DNA of 64,000 nucleotides from Sophora flavescens (lineage: Eukaryota; Streptophyta; Magnoliopsida; Fabales; Fabaceae), in assembly GCA_030762895.1 (NCBI GenBank), contig CM061062.1, positions 284,576,397-284,640,396 of the forward strand. The letters are read 5' to 3'. The position numbers were made by a program, and so were the translations under genes. Below are positions 1-12,337 of the stretch, in pieces. Every line of letters starts with the position of its first letter. Within the stretch, counting starts at the first letter, position 1. The notes beneath the pieces are model-generated. The model was not told where the DNA came from and searched no databases. It saw only the letters and a list, made by a program, of their open reading frames with translations.

Positions 1-165
1 ACCGCCGTCGATCACCTCTCCGGTTTCAACGTCGCCAACCGGTACCTCATCGTTCTCTATTACCAGCAGGCCAAGATGAGCAAGAAGTTCGATCACAAGA
101 AGAAAGAGGACGAGATCGCTCGGATGCAAGAAAAGTACGGTGTCTCCACTTCCAAAGATAACTAG
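1..165 (+). CDS. SF3B6: SF3B6/p14 splicing factor 3B subunit, 3' end only
   Basis: The frame is open from base 1 to the TAG at 163-165 and encodes the last 54 residues of a small RRM protein. It contains NVANRYLIVLYYQQ (the last beta strand of the RRM, where p14 ends its RNP fold), then the basic tail KKFDHKKKEDEIARMQEKYG. This pattern is typical of p14/SF3b14a, the U2 snRNP SF3b subunit that sits by the branch-point adenosine and contacts SF3B1. The tail after the RRM is the conserved SF3B1-contact region. Plant copies are usually intronless and about 125 residues, so roughly 70 residues lie off the left edge. No frameshift is visible. The 3' UTR probably ends before the SINE at 451. Confidence 0.88.
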   Translation, partial: TAVDHLSGFNVANRYLIVLYYQQAKMSKKFDHKKKEDEIARMQEKYGVSTSKDN

Positions 166-450
166 CTTTAGGGTTAGGGTTTCGGAATTTCGCTCGCTTT
201 GTATCTCCATGCTAGCTGCTATGATATGTGTGTTTTGATTGTATCATCGTTAATTGTTTCAGTACGTATGGATATTGAATTAGCCAATATGATTTTACCT
301 CAACTTGATAGGATGAATGTGATGTGCTTATTACTGAATCCAGTATTCGATAGTTATTTTGCATCTTCTAGGTTTTATGGTAGTAATTGGTTTTTTTTTC
401 TTTTGGTGACTAATTAGTTTTAGTTACGTTAATATCACATCTAAACTAAC
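166..450 (+). other. 3' UTR / downstream flank of SF3B6
   Basis: AT-rich sequence directly after the stop codon, without coding signal. It probably holds the 3' UTR; no clear AATAAA signal can be assigned with confidence. Confidence 0.4.
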
Positions 451-652
451 AAATTGACATAGTACCCAAAAGTGAATGGTAGTTAGTCACAGTGGAAGTC
501 CACTGTGCACCAGGCAAACCTTGTCTGCAAGGGGTTTGAATCCTGAGGTCACAACTTTGGGAGGGTTTTACCTAATCACCACACCCGGTTTGGGGGTTAG
601 TCCCATAGTATCTAGTCAAAGACCAAAAAGCAAACATAAGAAATTGACATAG
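451..652 (+). mobile_element. tRNA-derived SINE with 12-bp target duplication
   Basis: The body 463-640 is bracketed by identical copies of AAATTGACATAG (451-462 and 641-652). It begins near an A-box-like stretch (TAGTTAGTCACAGTGG, about 480-495), has a B-box-like GGTTTGAATCC (about 533-543), and ends in an A-rich tail just before the right duplication. Length about 178 bp, + orientation. A pol III promoter pair plus a retroposon target duplication is the SINE signature. Confidence 0.75.
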
Positions 653-1478
653 GTGAAGACCTGCCATAATCGATTATTTGGCTGAATCCAGAATTTATGC
701 AGTTAGAGTGATGTGTTGTGTGTGGTTCCTAAGTAAGCAGCAATTACAATACAACACTTCTTACAATTTTTTCACTGGAAAGCAAAAGAAAGTAAAATAG
801 TAAATACACAAAACCAACCAATCAACCAAACACCTAGCATTAGCATATTTCTGTACATTTCTCGAAGGTTAGTTTAAGTTCTTTTTTACCCCTCCTAGTT
901 TGTTTTTGTTTCCACCTTGACCCATCGGCCATTCCTCGCCTATATCCCCTCCCAACCAAACTGAGCTACAATGCATTACAATCCTTGATCTTTCATTCAT
1001 AAGCTTATGCACTTGCCAAAATCACAGAGATGATGATCCCTGTTAACTATAAAACAAATGAATCACGCGTTTTATTGGTATGAGCTTCTGGGTTTCCACT
1101 CATCATAATTAATCTGCCTATCCTGCACATACTTGCAAATTTGGTCATAATTTTTCTAAATCAAGACTCAAATCTGCAGTACTATAATATACTAACTTAT
1201 ATATGTGCAGGACAGTTATTTATATCTAGAACTGTAACAATATCATTATTCATTCAGTATAGTACTTGCATTCTCTGCATCAACTTCTGAAATGATTTCG
1301 CTGATGTCCCTGTTGTCATGCATGTTATATTCATGGAGAGCTTTCTCTAGTTCTTAGATGGTAATGCACTAATGCACCTGATTTATGGCAAAGCAATGAG
1401 ATTAGAACCTTTTCTTCGATTAGTTTCTGAACTCTGATGGAGTTGCTAAATATATTCGATCTAGTTAAAAAAAAAAAA
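653..1478. other. No recognisable gene
   Basis: About 825 bp of AT-rich sequence between the SINE and the helicase remnant. It may include the lost promoter and first codons of the helicase copy, but no conserved residue can be read. Confidence 0.4.
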
Positions 1479-3163
1479 TCTGAGCTGAAGCCACCACTCC
1501 AAGCCGTATCAGATTTTGGCTTCGCGTTCTGCACGTCGGTTCAAGCTGCCACAATTCCTTGCTATGCAGCTTCAAACGAGGCCATTGATGCAACGACCAG
1601 TTCTGGGAAGAACTTCTGCTTGTTGAGTTTATTTGTTGCTCCTTTTCTAAGCATTTTGATTCGACTTCAAAGCTTAAAACGTTTTCAGCTTTGAAGAAAT
1701 TAAATTACCTCATCCGTATGTTTTTTTTATCAATGGATCATGGATTATAACGCGAACAGTCTTTTTAATTGTTATTAATTATATAGAGAAAGAGAGGAAT
1801 TATTATAGCAAAGAATAGTGTTTCTTGCACATCTCTAAATCACCTCACATTAAGTATACGTGGCAGAAGGCATGCAGAAATGAGATAAGACCTACCATAA
1901 TCAAATGGTGGAAACTCTGCAGTATGAATGTATGTGCAAGAGTGCATGGATAGCATTATTTATTCTAGAGAAAACGTGGGAAAGGGGTAGTGGATTTTAG
2001 TTATTTGTCTCCTATCTCTTGTTGAGCATGATTGTAGTTGGATTAATAATTGTAATTTCTTCATATTTGTTTTTATTTTTTTTGTTTATGCCTCTCAAGC
2101 CTTTTGTTGTAGGTAGAATGGTTGATACTAGGAATAGTTATACTTATATCCCCAACAAGGGAGCTATCATCCAAATATATCATGTAGCACAACCTTTCAT
2201 TTCAACTTTGGTGAATGTTAAGTCCTTGCTACTCGTTGGGGGAATAGAATTAAAAGCAGACATGAAAATAGAAGAAGAAGGGGCAAACATATTGATCGGC
2301 ACACAGGGGTGCCGGGCGGCTATACGACATAATGAACAAGATAGATATCTTCAATTTGAAAAGCCTTGAGGTATATGTTTTACTGTCAGTTTCCATGAAT
2401 GATTTGATATTCGTTATACATTGTATACAAATATATACTTTAGAAAGAATGTTGAAGATTTCTTTGGTTCTACTTCCAAAATGGTATTTAAAATCATGCT
2501 GCTGCATCCTTCTTTAAGATAAGACCCCCGATCTTAGATGGAATTTATGCAGTTGGGAAATGTAACTGAAAATGATAGAATGTTCGATATGTTTTTCTAA
2601 CACTTTAGTCAGATAACATGATTGCAATTCTACTTATGCTTACAGATTTTTATTTTAGATGAAGCTTATAGACTATTAGACTCTTAGATGTGGGATTCCA
2701 GAAGCAAAAAACTTTCATTATATCTCTCTTGCCTAAGCTTCACAGAATGGGTCTATTCTCTGCTACTCAAACTGAACTCAAACTGAGGCTGTATAGCAGG
2801 ATTGAGGAACCTGTGAGGGTTGAAGTTCAGGCAGAAACAAAACCAACAAATGATCCTGCAACATCAAAACAACTAAAATCTTCCAAGACACCTTCAGTAC
2901 TTCACATTGAGGTACAAGGCTGGGCATGCCAGCCTACTGCATCTTAGATGTAACTTTGTTAACCAATGATTTGAATCTTTCATTGTAGTAGTGGCTGACA
3001 TTCTTACCAGAATCCATATAATTTGTTTCACATATTGCTTATAGATGCATGACACAGCTTATGCTTACCTTTTTCTTATATTTATCCTCTTCTCCTCCTT
3101 TTGAGTTTGCAGTACTTGGAATGTGAGGCAGATAAGAAGCAATCGCAGCTAGTAACCAATCAA

Positions 3164-3191
3164 ATATATATATATATATATATATATATAA
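3164..3191. repeat. (TA)n microsatellite
   Basis: 14 TA dinucleotides directly after the 3113-3151 exon piece of the dead helicase. Confidence 0.95.
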
Positions 3192-3451
3192 GATACATTG
3201 ATCATCATTAGTTATGTTATTTGATTATTAGAAGAGTACTTTATCATACTCGAGACATAATTTCGACCCTAATGCAGATATTTCATGACTTGTGCTTGTG
3301 TTGACTATTGTGGAGTTGTACTTCCTCGCCTTTCTGTTTTGATAGGCTTCTCCTTGATCTCCCTTCACGGTTGCATTGCTAGAATCCATCATTCATCCTT
3401 GAGAGCTTCTTCAACATGTTTGGGCTCTATCTCGGATAGGAATTAAAATTT

Positions 3452-3827
3452 GGTTAAAATATCTTTTTGGTCCTTTATCTTTTGGGTAAAATTCATTTTG
3501 GTCCTTTATCTTTAAAAAAATTCATTTTAATCCTTTATGTTTTAAAAGTGACCTAAAATGGTCCTTTCCGTCATCTCCCATCTAAACTTCGTTAGAAACT
3601 GGTGACGTGGTCGTTAAAAAGATTCATTTTAGTCTTTTATGTTTTAAAAGTGACCCAAAATGGTCCTTTCACGTAGGCTATGATTAACGGAGTAAGTAAC
3701 AAAGCTTACGGAAATGACCATTTTGGATCACTTTTGAAACATAAAGGATTAAAATGAATCTTTTTAAAAATAAAGGACCAAAATGAATTTTACCCAAATG
3801 ATAAAGGACCAAAAAGGTATTTTGGCC
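3452..3827. mobile_element. Mutator-like MITE, 376 bp, perfect 9-bp target duplication
   Basis: Long terminal inverted repeats start GGTTAAAATATC and end GATAATTT-like GGTATTTTGGCC; the arms carry repeated TTTTGGTCCTTTATC blocks. The flanks are identical 9-mers, TTAAAATTT at 3443-3451 and 3828-3836, the length expected for Mutator-like elements. No coding capacity. It sits in an intron of the dead helicase gene. Its TTTTGGTCC-rich arms resemble the larger elements at 12338, 13816 and 42976. Confidence 0.85.
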
Positions 3828-5219
3828 TTAAAATTTTGGTTGTGAAGATTTGTCAATGTAGAAGCTTTCTTATCTATTGTTATCTAAATTTCACTGTTTG
3901 TATACTTTATTGATTATTAACCTTTGTGCCATGTATTTTATCAATGATACAAATAATAATGATTTTTGTGCCATATAAACTGTCAGGAGACAGCATTAGC
4001 TTCATTCACATCCTATCAAATGGAATTCTTCCATGTACGAGTGTTGCAGCACTTGGACTTGACATAACATTGTTGTCAACGTAAATCATACATTGTTGTT
4101 CAGATGTTCTCTCGATACTTACCATTGACTATATCCCCTGTTGTTGCACAGTATGATACTCCTCAAGATCCAAAGTTCCGAATGTTTTCATACGGAGTTG
4201 TTCAAAATGCTCGGATGGGTAAACAAGGACATGCTATTGTCTTCTTATTACCAAAGGTATGGTGTCAAGTATATTAATGTCAAATCTTTTTTTTATATTC
4301 TACGCAGGAATACAGGATTCTACATAGGAGGAATTTTCTGTAGAATTTCTGCATATAAGAAGAGTTCTTCGTCAAGAGAGAAGATGCTCTGATGATGCAT
4401 CTGATGCTATTTTTTTTGTGTTGTTATAATATTTGTATAAACATAAAGGGAGGATCCCTTTGTTTTGCTGGTTAATGGTTAGTAATAGTCATTAGAGCTG
4501 TGAACCTTCCAAGTTCTAACAGAGCCAACATAATTATTAGTGGAAATAAATTCCAGATACAAGATATTGTTGAAACCCTGATCATTTTGCTGATTCACTG
4601 TTAAAAGTGCTGTGTTTTGTTTGACCGTGTAGGTAAACATGCTTACCGATCCTATCCTTTTAAACTGCAAATGGGATAATCGTATATGATTTTTTTTTTC
4701 AATTTTCTTATGAAAATCTTATTAATCCAAACTTGTTTCAGATACCTTCTGCTACTGAAAAAGATCGTGATGTCATGTAGAAAAGAGTCAGGCCATTTAT
4801 TTCTTACATCCGCCCTTATAAAGAGCATCAGTGCATCACTGCTCATATATTTTTAGGTGAGTAATGTTCATGTATAATGTTGCTGTCACGCAATGATGAA
4901 ACATTATCGTTATCAAATCAATTGTTCTCACCCTTATAATAGGTTGAAAGAGCTTGGAATTGGTAAGCTGGCCATGTGATGTGGTTATTGCAACTTCCTT
5001 TAATATCAGGTTAAACACCACTCACTCTCCACCGAGGGATATGTACCAGCTGAAGTTATCAATTTGGAGAGCATCAAGTACAGGTGAAATGAAAAAGAAA
5101 AAGAAAAAATCATAGCATAACCTTTCTGAGGTAGAAGCATCAATTGTACCAATGTTATTTTAGGTAATAAAAGCATATGTAGTTTAAATCTGTCTCACCT
5201 TATTGTCATATTTTCCAAG

Positions 5220-5960
5220 GGTTGGCAATTAAATCGAGTAACTTGATGTTCTTGGCTTGATTTAAGCTCGCTGATGTCTAGTTAGAACAAACAACGATGT
5301 ATAAAACTCAATTATGTATTCGAGCTAAGCTAACACTAGCCATTCAAGCTTGATAGTCTTGGCTTCAGCTAGATTAATAATACTCCTTCCGATCCACAAT
5401 ATAAGAAACAAATGAGTCCTTTTTTTTAGTCCAAAATATAAGAAATATGAATCAATTTTCATACATATTAAATACTAATTTCCAATATTGTCCTTATTAA
5501 TTATTGTCATTAATTATTTACCATTAGAATATTAATTAAAATTAAAAGGGGTGTTTTGGAAATTTATGAGTATTAATTACAATTAACTCATTCCAATATA
5601 TTTTCTTGGTCTATGTGTTTTAGGGTTTTGTTTCTTATATCGTGGATCGGATGGAGTATATGATATTTATTATTTATTATATTTATAAAATTATAATTAT
5701 AATATATTTAACCAAGTAGTATATATTTAACTAAATGGTTATACTTATATTCATTATTCAATATAGGTATGGAATAACCATGTTAGCAGTGACTAATTTC
5801 AATCGGGAAACCTGTTAGCAAGTTACAATTCAAATTGAGCTCGAGGTTGAGTTTAAAAGTTAATATTGAGTTGGAGCTCCAGCTTGGTCTGCCAAGCCTC
5901 AAAAATCTTGGTAGTGCTATAATTCAATTAGAAGGGATTCAAGTTGAGCCGAGTCTGCCG
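5220..5960. repeat. Unclassified repeat interrupted by a Stowaway MITE
   Basis: Sequence on both sides of the Stowaway has the same style (repeated gagctcgag/cttggc and caagcttga words), suggesting one older element into which the MITE inserted. Family and ends are not resolved. Confidence 0.3.
5383..5656. mobile_element. Stowaway-type MITE (Tc1/mariner), TA target site
   Basis: TA dinucleotides at 5381-5382 and 5657-5658 flank a 274-bp element. Its ends are near-perfect inverted repeats: CTCCTTCCGATCCACAATAT at the left and the complement of CTCCATCCGATCCACGATAT at the right. This matches the CTCCCTCCGT-type termini of Stowaway MITEs. It is non-coding and AT-rich. Confidence 0.9.
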
Positions 5961-7013
5961 TTAATTTTTCCCTCTATTGCAACATCACTTTTCTGGAGAT
6001 GATTCTATTGTTCATTTTCTAGTGGGTTTTTTGGGGCTGGCGGTGCGGGGAATTAAACTAAACGCTAATTTTTCTCTGAACTAATAGGTAGAGTCTTATT
6101 GCTTAAGCTACTCTTGAAGGGAGGGAATACATTGAAGAGATTACTTAGCAGGAGTCTATGTTGATCTGCATTAATGGATCATCCTATTCCCCTTCCAACA
6201 GGTCTTGCTACATAAGATTCACTATTGAGTTTGATATGCATGTCCCATGATTCAGTGCCTTTTTCTATTATCCTTCCTTTCTAAGCAGACTTTTCTTTTT
6301 CTATTGGAAGACCATGTTGATGGCTATAAACTTCTATTTAAATGGCGTAATATATCTATCAAATGACTCGGATTCAAGAAAACTTGGTAAATGGACAACC
6401 AAATGACCAAAAACAATCCGATCGTTGATTTTCAGATTGATTTAATCTCTAGAAAAGATTGCCTTTGATTTGAAAAATGTAAATTCAGATATTTTAGAGA
6501 AAAAGTGGGTGACATTTAGGAGAAAGAAATTCTAGAGAAAAAGGAAAAACTCTAACATCACCCACTTTTACGTAACACTATTACTGAATAAATTCACGTG
6601 AAACCCACAAAAAAAATCACAGATGTTCATCCACTATTTGGGGCCCAATTTGTTATAGATTAAAAAATAAGTAATTCCGACGATGAATACCTTTTTAAAT
6701 GGATCAGAAACGAATTAGTGATTTATTTTTTATCCATTCATTGGATCAATCCAGAGTCAATCAAAACAATCCATTTTTCACTATTAGGCTGAAACTTCAA
6801 AATATCTGGACGCAGAGGACAGTAAACTACTGAATTCTCAAAATTGTTCATTGCTAGTACTCAGTCTGAAGTTTAACCGGCACATAAATCAAACCAGGGT
6901 CACAACACTTACTGCAAAATATTTCATTCTATAGACCTAACATAACATAAAATAGCTATTAGAGAACACCGAAAGCAAAAAAACCTTAAAATCAGAACAG
7001 GGCATCTCAAAGC
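5961..7013. other. Intergenic; includes RPS24 3' flank
   Basis: No open frame or repeat ends that I can support. The part from about 6850 to 7013 is probably the RPS24 3' UTR on the minus strand. Confidence 0.4.
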
Positions 7014-8463
7014 TCATTTCTTCTTTCCAGCCTTGGCAGCTTCAGCAGCCTTGGTCTGCACAAACGACACAAGGCAGATGTTATAATTTAATTATACAAG
7101 GAAGGCGTAAGAGGTAGACAATCATTGTACAAAGTATAAAAATACCTTCTTTACTCCACGAATCTTCTTAGCTCTATTCTTTCTCTCCTTAATTTGCTTC
7201 CTCGCACTTGATGTCTTAGTTTCAAGACCGTTCTGAAATAGATAGATTTTAGTTTTTGCTCACATAAAACAAAACACCCATGACAAAGACGGAAATTAAG
7301 TATGTTATAAAACATTGTTTCTAATTCTCAAAGATCATATAACAGAAACACATTGACAAGATATCAAAGGATGATAAGATTTTAAGCCGCTAAATGACAA
7401 TATATTACGTAATGAAGTTATTTAAGAACAGTTTGGCAGCAATCAGCATTTCCAACTATAGAGCATTTCATGATTTCTTCAGGAAAATGTTAAAAAAAAA
7501 ACTTATGTGCACACAGGTTTAAATTAATGTTTATAAATAACATGTCTCATAATAAGATTTGGTTCCTCTGAAATGAGTGAAGCTCTAAGTGATAAAGTAA
7601 GGGGCCAACCACCGTTAGATCAAAGAGTGAGTTGAGATCTCTATATACTTAATCAAATCGATGATGGATGGCTTCTTACTTTCTCACTTTAAAATCCCTC
7701 CTAAGAGAAGAGGTATGAGGTACCCAGAAGGAAAAGTAACTTAAAAATAAAATTTTAAAATAAATAAAGAACATAAAATTTAATTAACAAAATCAAGTTT
7801 TGACTGCTGACTCACCCTGATAAGCCTGTACTTAGGCTCATACTTCTTTGCATTCTCAAGCGAATCATAAATCAAACCAAACCCAGTGGATTTGCCACCT
7901 CCAAAATGGGTTCGGAATTTGAAGACAAATATAGCGTTGGGATCCTTCACTTCATACATTCTTGCCAGCTTCTCCTTAAGCTCAGCCTTCATGCCACATG
8001 CCCAACAAATCAATAATTTTTTGTCATGTAATTGTCACCCAATAACTTCTTAAAAATCTAATATTCAATATAGAAAAACTCCAACATTCTAATATTTTGC
8101 TTAAATACAAAAATAACAAAAACAAAATAAAAAATATAGTACCTTTGACACATTTGCCCTCCCTGGATGAAGGACATCAATGACCTACATCACACAATAA
8201 AAGATTGGGGGTGGCAGTTAGCCTAATTAGGTCAATTGAATCATCTATTGAACAGTGAGATATAAGTAAAAATCACATATTTCATTGCGAATTTTTAGAT
8301 CTAAAGCTCTAATTATATGATTCAATTCAGATATACATGATTTGATTAAAATTTCATGAAAAAAAAAAGGATGGGAAATTGGGAAACTTACGAATTGCTT
8401 CCTGGAAAGAAGCCTGTTAGTCATGAACTTCCTGGTTCGGATGGTAACTGCCTTGTCCGCCAT
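7014..8463 (-). CDS. RPS24: 40S ribosomal protein S24 (eS24), five exons
   Basis: Minus-strand exons 8392-8463, 8143-8184, 7816-7986, 7146-7232 and 7014-7055 join in frame through GT..AG introns to give 137 residues, the usual plant eS24 length. The protein begins MADKAVTIRTRKFMTNRLL, continues through KQF|VIDVLHPGRANVSK, then AELKEKLARMYEVKDPNAIF, FKFRTHFGGGKSTGFGLIYD, and ends with the lysine- and alanine-rich tail KKTKAAEAAKAGKKK. eS24 is a structural protein of the 40S subunit and is needed for 18S rRNA maturation. All family blocks are present with no frameshift. The start ATG at 8461-8463 is the only one that gives the conserved N-terminus. Intron 3 (7233-7815) contains a 103-bp foldback MITE. 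Facing telo-boxes lie about 90-116 bp upstream of the start, as is common for plant ribosomal protein genes. Confidence 0.96.
7587..7689. mobile_element. Small foldback MITE inside RPS24 intron
   Basis: The left end AAGTGATAAAGTAAGGGGCC is an imperfect inverted repeat of the right end (complement reads AAGTGAGAAAGTAAGAAGCC), about 103 bp in all. Superfamily and target duplication are unresolved. Confidence 0.5.
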
Positions 8464-8552
8464 GGCTGGGAAGATGGGAAAGTAAGGAGAGTGAGAGAGA
8501 GTGAAGTTCCACGGCACACAAACAATTAGGGGAAGGAGAAGATGCAGAAAAC

Positions 8553-8579
8553 AAACCCTAATTTATAACGCTAGGGTTT
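8553..8579 (-). promoter_or_regulatory. Facing telo-boxes upstream of RPS24
   Basis: AAACCCTAA at 8553-8561 and CTAGGGTTT at 8571-8579 face each other across 9 bp, 90-116 bp upstream of the RPS24 start codon. Telo-boxes (AAACCCTA) are known cis-elements of plant ribosomal protein genes, acting in meristem and cell-cycle-linked expression. Whether these lie in promoter or 5' UTR cannot be told here. Confidence 0.65.
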
Positions 8580-8599
8580 CTGTAATGTTTCAAACAAGT

Positions 8600-11500
8600 T
8601 GGGCTGGGCCAGAGGCTTAAAATTAAAACCCGCTTAATAGCCATGGGCATATTTTAGTTATGCCGAAAATAAGTATAGCCCAAAAAAAAAACCTATTATT
8701 TTTTAATTCTATGATTAACTACACTTTAATGGGTGGGTGAAATAAGTAATGACATATATTATATTAGATTTTAATTACTATACACTGGTTGTGCAAAGTT
8801 TTTTTTACACAGATATCCAATTATAAATTATCATCTCAGTAAAAAAACTTACTTTTATGTTAATTAGTTTTAAAATCATCAATCACATGATCAGTAATTG
8901 GTTGATTGTATAAAAATTTTAGGTGTATATAAATTAAACTTATTGTATTCTGACAGAGCAGTGTCTTTATACTTTATATCAAAAGATTGGCCCTTATTTG
9001 TGTACTAAATGATGCTCATAAAGTCATAATACACTTCAATTCCATTGCGGAAGGTTAATGATTGAGAAAGTAAAAATGTACTTTTTTTATATATTAATTT
9101 AAAATTTCAATTATATTAACTCTAATGTCTTTTATAATAATTTTATGTTATCTAAAGTATAAACAAAGTTGTATTTTAAATCCATGTTTATATAAATTTT
9201 AAACATAAATAAGTTAATTCTTCTAATACTAATTTTTTTAACTCCACTTTTTTTAAAATGAAGTAAACTAGACTGGTCCTTGTCAACCGATGGAGCTTTG
9301 GCTTGGACAATGTTTCACTTTAGATTCTTTATGTATATTAGCTTGTTTGCACCCGTGGGATGCACGGATCTTCGATTATTATTATTATTGGTAGTAATGT
9401 TATCATTAATAACTTGAATTGTGCATTTAAATCTATCAAATCTTTTTTTTTTATCCCAAATTAAGGCCAACATATTAAATCCTTTCTTTACTTGTTTCAC
9501 AATTTGGCTTCAACTTTTTCTTCCCACCCACACTGTTGATACACATTCGTCTTCAAGGGTTTTAATTAATAGACAGAAGTGATAAGAAAATGCCTTAAAA
9601 CAATCTTGTCTATATAATTTGAGAACAGAAAAAGAAATTGTTTTTTAATTATTTTAAAATGATATTACAATACGTAATGTAACAATATGTATTAAGTGTT
9701 TCTCATTTATTATCACCAATGATTAACTAATCGTCTTAAATCATATAACTGGTCCACATATCCTCCTTGCCATCAATATGATGGAGTGGAATAGGGAAAC
9801 TTAGTATGATTACCAAAGATTTTGATTTTGGAAAATGACGATTAAAATACATGTAGCTATCATAAGAGTTTGATGCCCGAAAATCCACTCAAGATGAGAA
9901 AATAAATTCATAATGAACATGTAAATACATATTAAGGAAGAATGACAAAATTTTGAGAAATTGAGATTAGAATGTAGAGGGAAATTAAAACAAAGAAAGA
10001 GAGATTGAGAAAGAAATGGTTTTAGGAAATTTAAGATTATGGATATATGAAGATGGAACTGCAAAGATAGACTCTGTCTGCTCTCGGTAGCAGAGAATAA
10101 TCATCTCATAGAGGGATGACCATCTCCCAAAAACACGACAGCGGCACATGCATTAGATGAACATAACTAATTAAAAAAATGTTTTAATATTAAATAAGAA
10201 AATTCCCAAAACTTCCACAGCTTGCCATACCTCCCCGTTTACTGATCATTCACAGTAGCAAAAGGGATTATGTCTTTATATATTGACAGATAGATAGATG
10301 TCATAACACAGATTTTGATTATTTTCACATAATTTTGTTTTCATTAGGGCTTTTGGGTTCTACCTTTGAGTGTCATATTTGAGAACATTAACGATCATTC
10401 CCAAGAGTTGTGTTCTTCTCATGTTTTTTTTTTGTTTCTTCTAATATATTTAGACAATTCATTTAATTTCCCAAGTTCACTTAATGATCTCTCAATCAAG
10501 AGTTGTGTCCTTTTAATTCCCTATCGTTTTTTTTTACTTTTTTCAATACATTGGAACACAACGTGTTTAAACACCTTTATCAAAATCAAACAACTAAAAT
10601 ATATTTTAGTAACACAATTTTTTTACTCAAACTCACGTTGATATGATCTAATCAAAATCAAAATGAAGATATATATATATAAAATCATGTGAAAATACAT
10701 TATAAATTCTTATACTAATTTAAAAAATTAGCCCCGTGGATAAAAATATTTAAATTATTATCTTCACGTTTAAAATATTAACTTCAATATAAATATTATA
10801 GATTGTACATAATCATATACATATAGGTATACATATAAGTATGTTTTCATGTAAAATTTTCAACCCCGTGTAGGATGCTTCAAATTTGAGCATGATGTCA
10901 TATTAGTAATAATGCTATTAGGGAAGAATTTCTTTCACTTGCTTCCAAATTTAACATCGTTTTTCGTCCTCGTTTAATTCAAATCTTTTAACATAACTTT
11001 GTTTCCATTAGGGCCATTAGGCTCTAACTTTGAGTGTCATGTTCGATAACATTAATAACCATTTCCAAGAGTTGTGTTCTTTTTATTTACTGTATTTATT
11101 TATCTACCGCTTCCGATGTATTGGGACAATTCACTTAATTTCCCAAATTCACTAAATGCTCTCCCAAGCAACATTTGTGTCATTCTCATTCCGTATCTTT
11201 ATTTTGTTGTTTTTTATAAATGCATTGGAAACCAATATATTTAAACATCTTTCTCAAATGCACACAACACATTTAAACATCTTCTTGAGAGCATAGAAAA
11301 CTTCATGAGCTATGGTAATATTTATTGTCTCGGATCGGCCTCATACAAATGTACTCTAGTTTTTTTGTTAGAAATTTATTGTTAAATATTTATTGTATTT
11401 TATTTAAAAATATATATTTTCTTTCATTTCATTTATAATTTTGTCAAAATTGACAAAGGAAAATCCATAGATAGGAATTATTGATATTAGTATAAAAGTT

Positions 11501-12337
11501 ACGGTTGTTCCTAAGTTGAGGGTCAACTGGTATACAAGCGTTATTATTTTATATAGTTGGGTGTTCAAAGTCACTCCAAAGTTAAATGTTTCACATCATT
11601 GCATTCAATCAAAAGACTATCACACTGAAGAGTACCTCTAGCAGTAGGTTGGATCCCCCTACCCTACATTAAAAAAGTTCAAGAAGTTCAAATGTTAGTC
11701 ATGAAAGAAATTGTAAAAAACTTACAGTTAAAAAATATTAAGCAGTGGTTATAAATAATACTTTCTCATCTAAAAACGTCAACTCTACATTATCTCCCAA
11801 TTGAGGTTGTAAGAAATTTGGTTGTTTCCAAAGCCGTAGCACTCTAGTTTGATCTTCCATTTATCTTTTGATGGTGAAAGATCACTAATAAATTTAATTT
11901 TAGCCATGAGTGGAAGATATAAAAACAAACTCTAGATGACCAAACTTTCTCAGCATATGCTTGATTGAATTTTATATTTTTATTTGATTGCGTACATTTT
12001 TATGGTACCACTTTTAGGTTGGATAAATAGTAAACTCACATCGGGAATATAGGAGAAATAAATCAAAGATTTGAGTAAATTACATTGGAAAATCATTTAC
12101 CATCTTGGAATTGTTTATTTACTTTGAAAATATATATAAATCTATAAATATTCTAATTACATAGATTTATTAGTAGCTCAGACATGGATTTTAACATATA
12201 TCTACAAAGTTCATGTCAAGGAAAAAAACATATATGATATATCTATAAAGTAGTCTTATTTTCCACAAACGCCTTATAATTATTTATATCAAAAAATTAT
12301 AAATATAAAAAAATATTTTATTTGCTTTAAAACATAA
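8600..12337. other. 3.7-kb AT-rich intergenic region
   Basis: No supportable gene. The only clear structure is a diverged direct duplication at about 10326-11262 (listed separately). The short open frames here lack conserved residues. Confidence 0.5.
10326..11262 (+). repeat. Diverged direct duplication, about 270-bp units 660 bp apart
   Basis: Copy 1 (about 10326-10595) and copy 2 (about 10988-11262) share phrases in the same order: ATTAGGG..., CTTTGAGTGTCAT, CAAGAGTTGTGTTCTT, CAATTCA.TTAATTTCCCAA and TTTAAACA. The spacer between them is unrelated. This is probably an old segmental or repeat-mediated duplication; no terminal motifs identify a transposon. Confidence 0.65.

Larger units (their letters stand above)
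1479..5100 (+). pseudogene. RH18: Decayed DEAD-box RNA helicase (RH18 type), introns retained
   Basis: Pieces of one DEAD-box helicase occur in order on the + strand. 1479-1655: Q-motif region (SELKPPL..., CTSVQAATIP) and a ruined Walker A (ATTSSGK instead of A-T-GSGKT). About 2138-2368: motif Ia (ISPTRELSSQIY across a frameshift) and ANILIGTQG. 2646-2911: ILDEAYRLLD (DEAD changed to DEAY), FSATQT (motif III), then VRVEVQAETKPTNDPATSKQL. 3113-3151: YLECEADKKQSQL. 3278-3371: FMTCACVDYCGVVLPRL. About 3989-4070: ALASFTS and TSVAALGLDI. 4152-4257: YDTPQDPK...ARMGKQGHAIVFLLPK (HRVGRTAR lost). About 4735-5100: C-terminal pieces incl. KHHSLSTEGYVPAEVINLE. Canonical introns remain (2369-2645, 2912-3112), so this is a DNA-level duplicate, not a processed copy. 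Frameshifts and stops occur in nearly every exon and motifs I, II and VI are broken. It is dead; its parent is presumably elsewhere. Confidence 0.85.

Noticed and set aside
8553..8579. Interstitial telomeric repeat
   Set aside because: Only single telomere-like units in opposite orientation; better explained as telo-boxes of a ribosomal protein gene.
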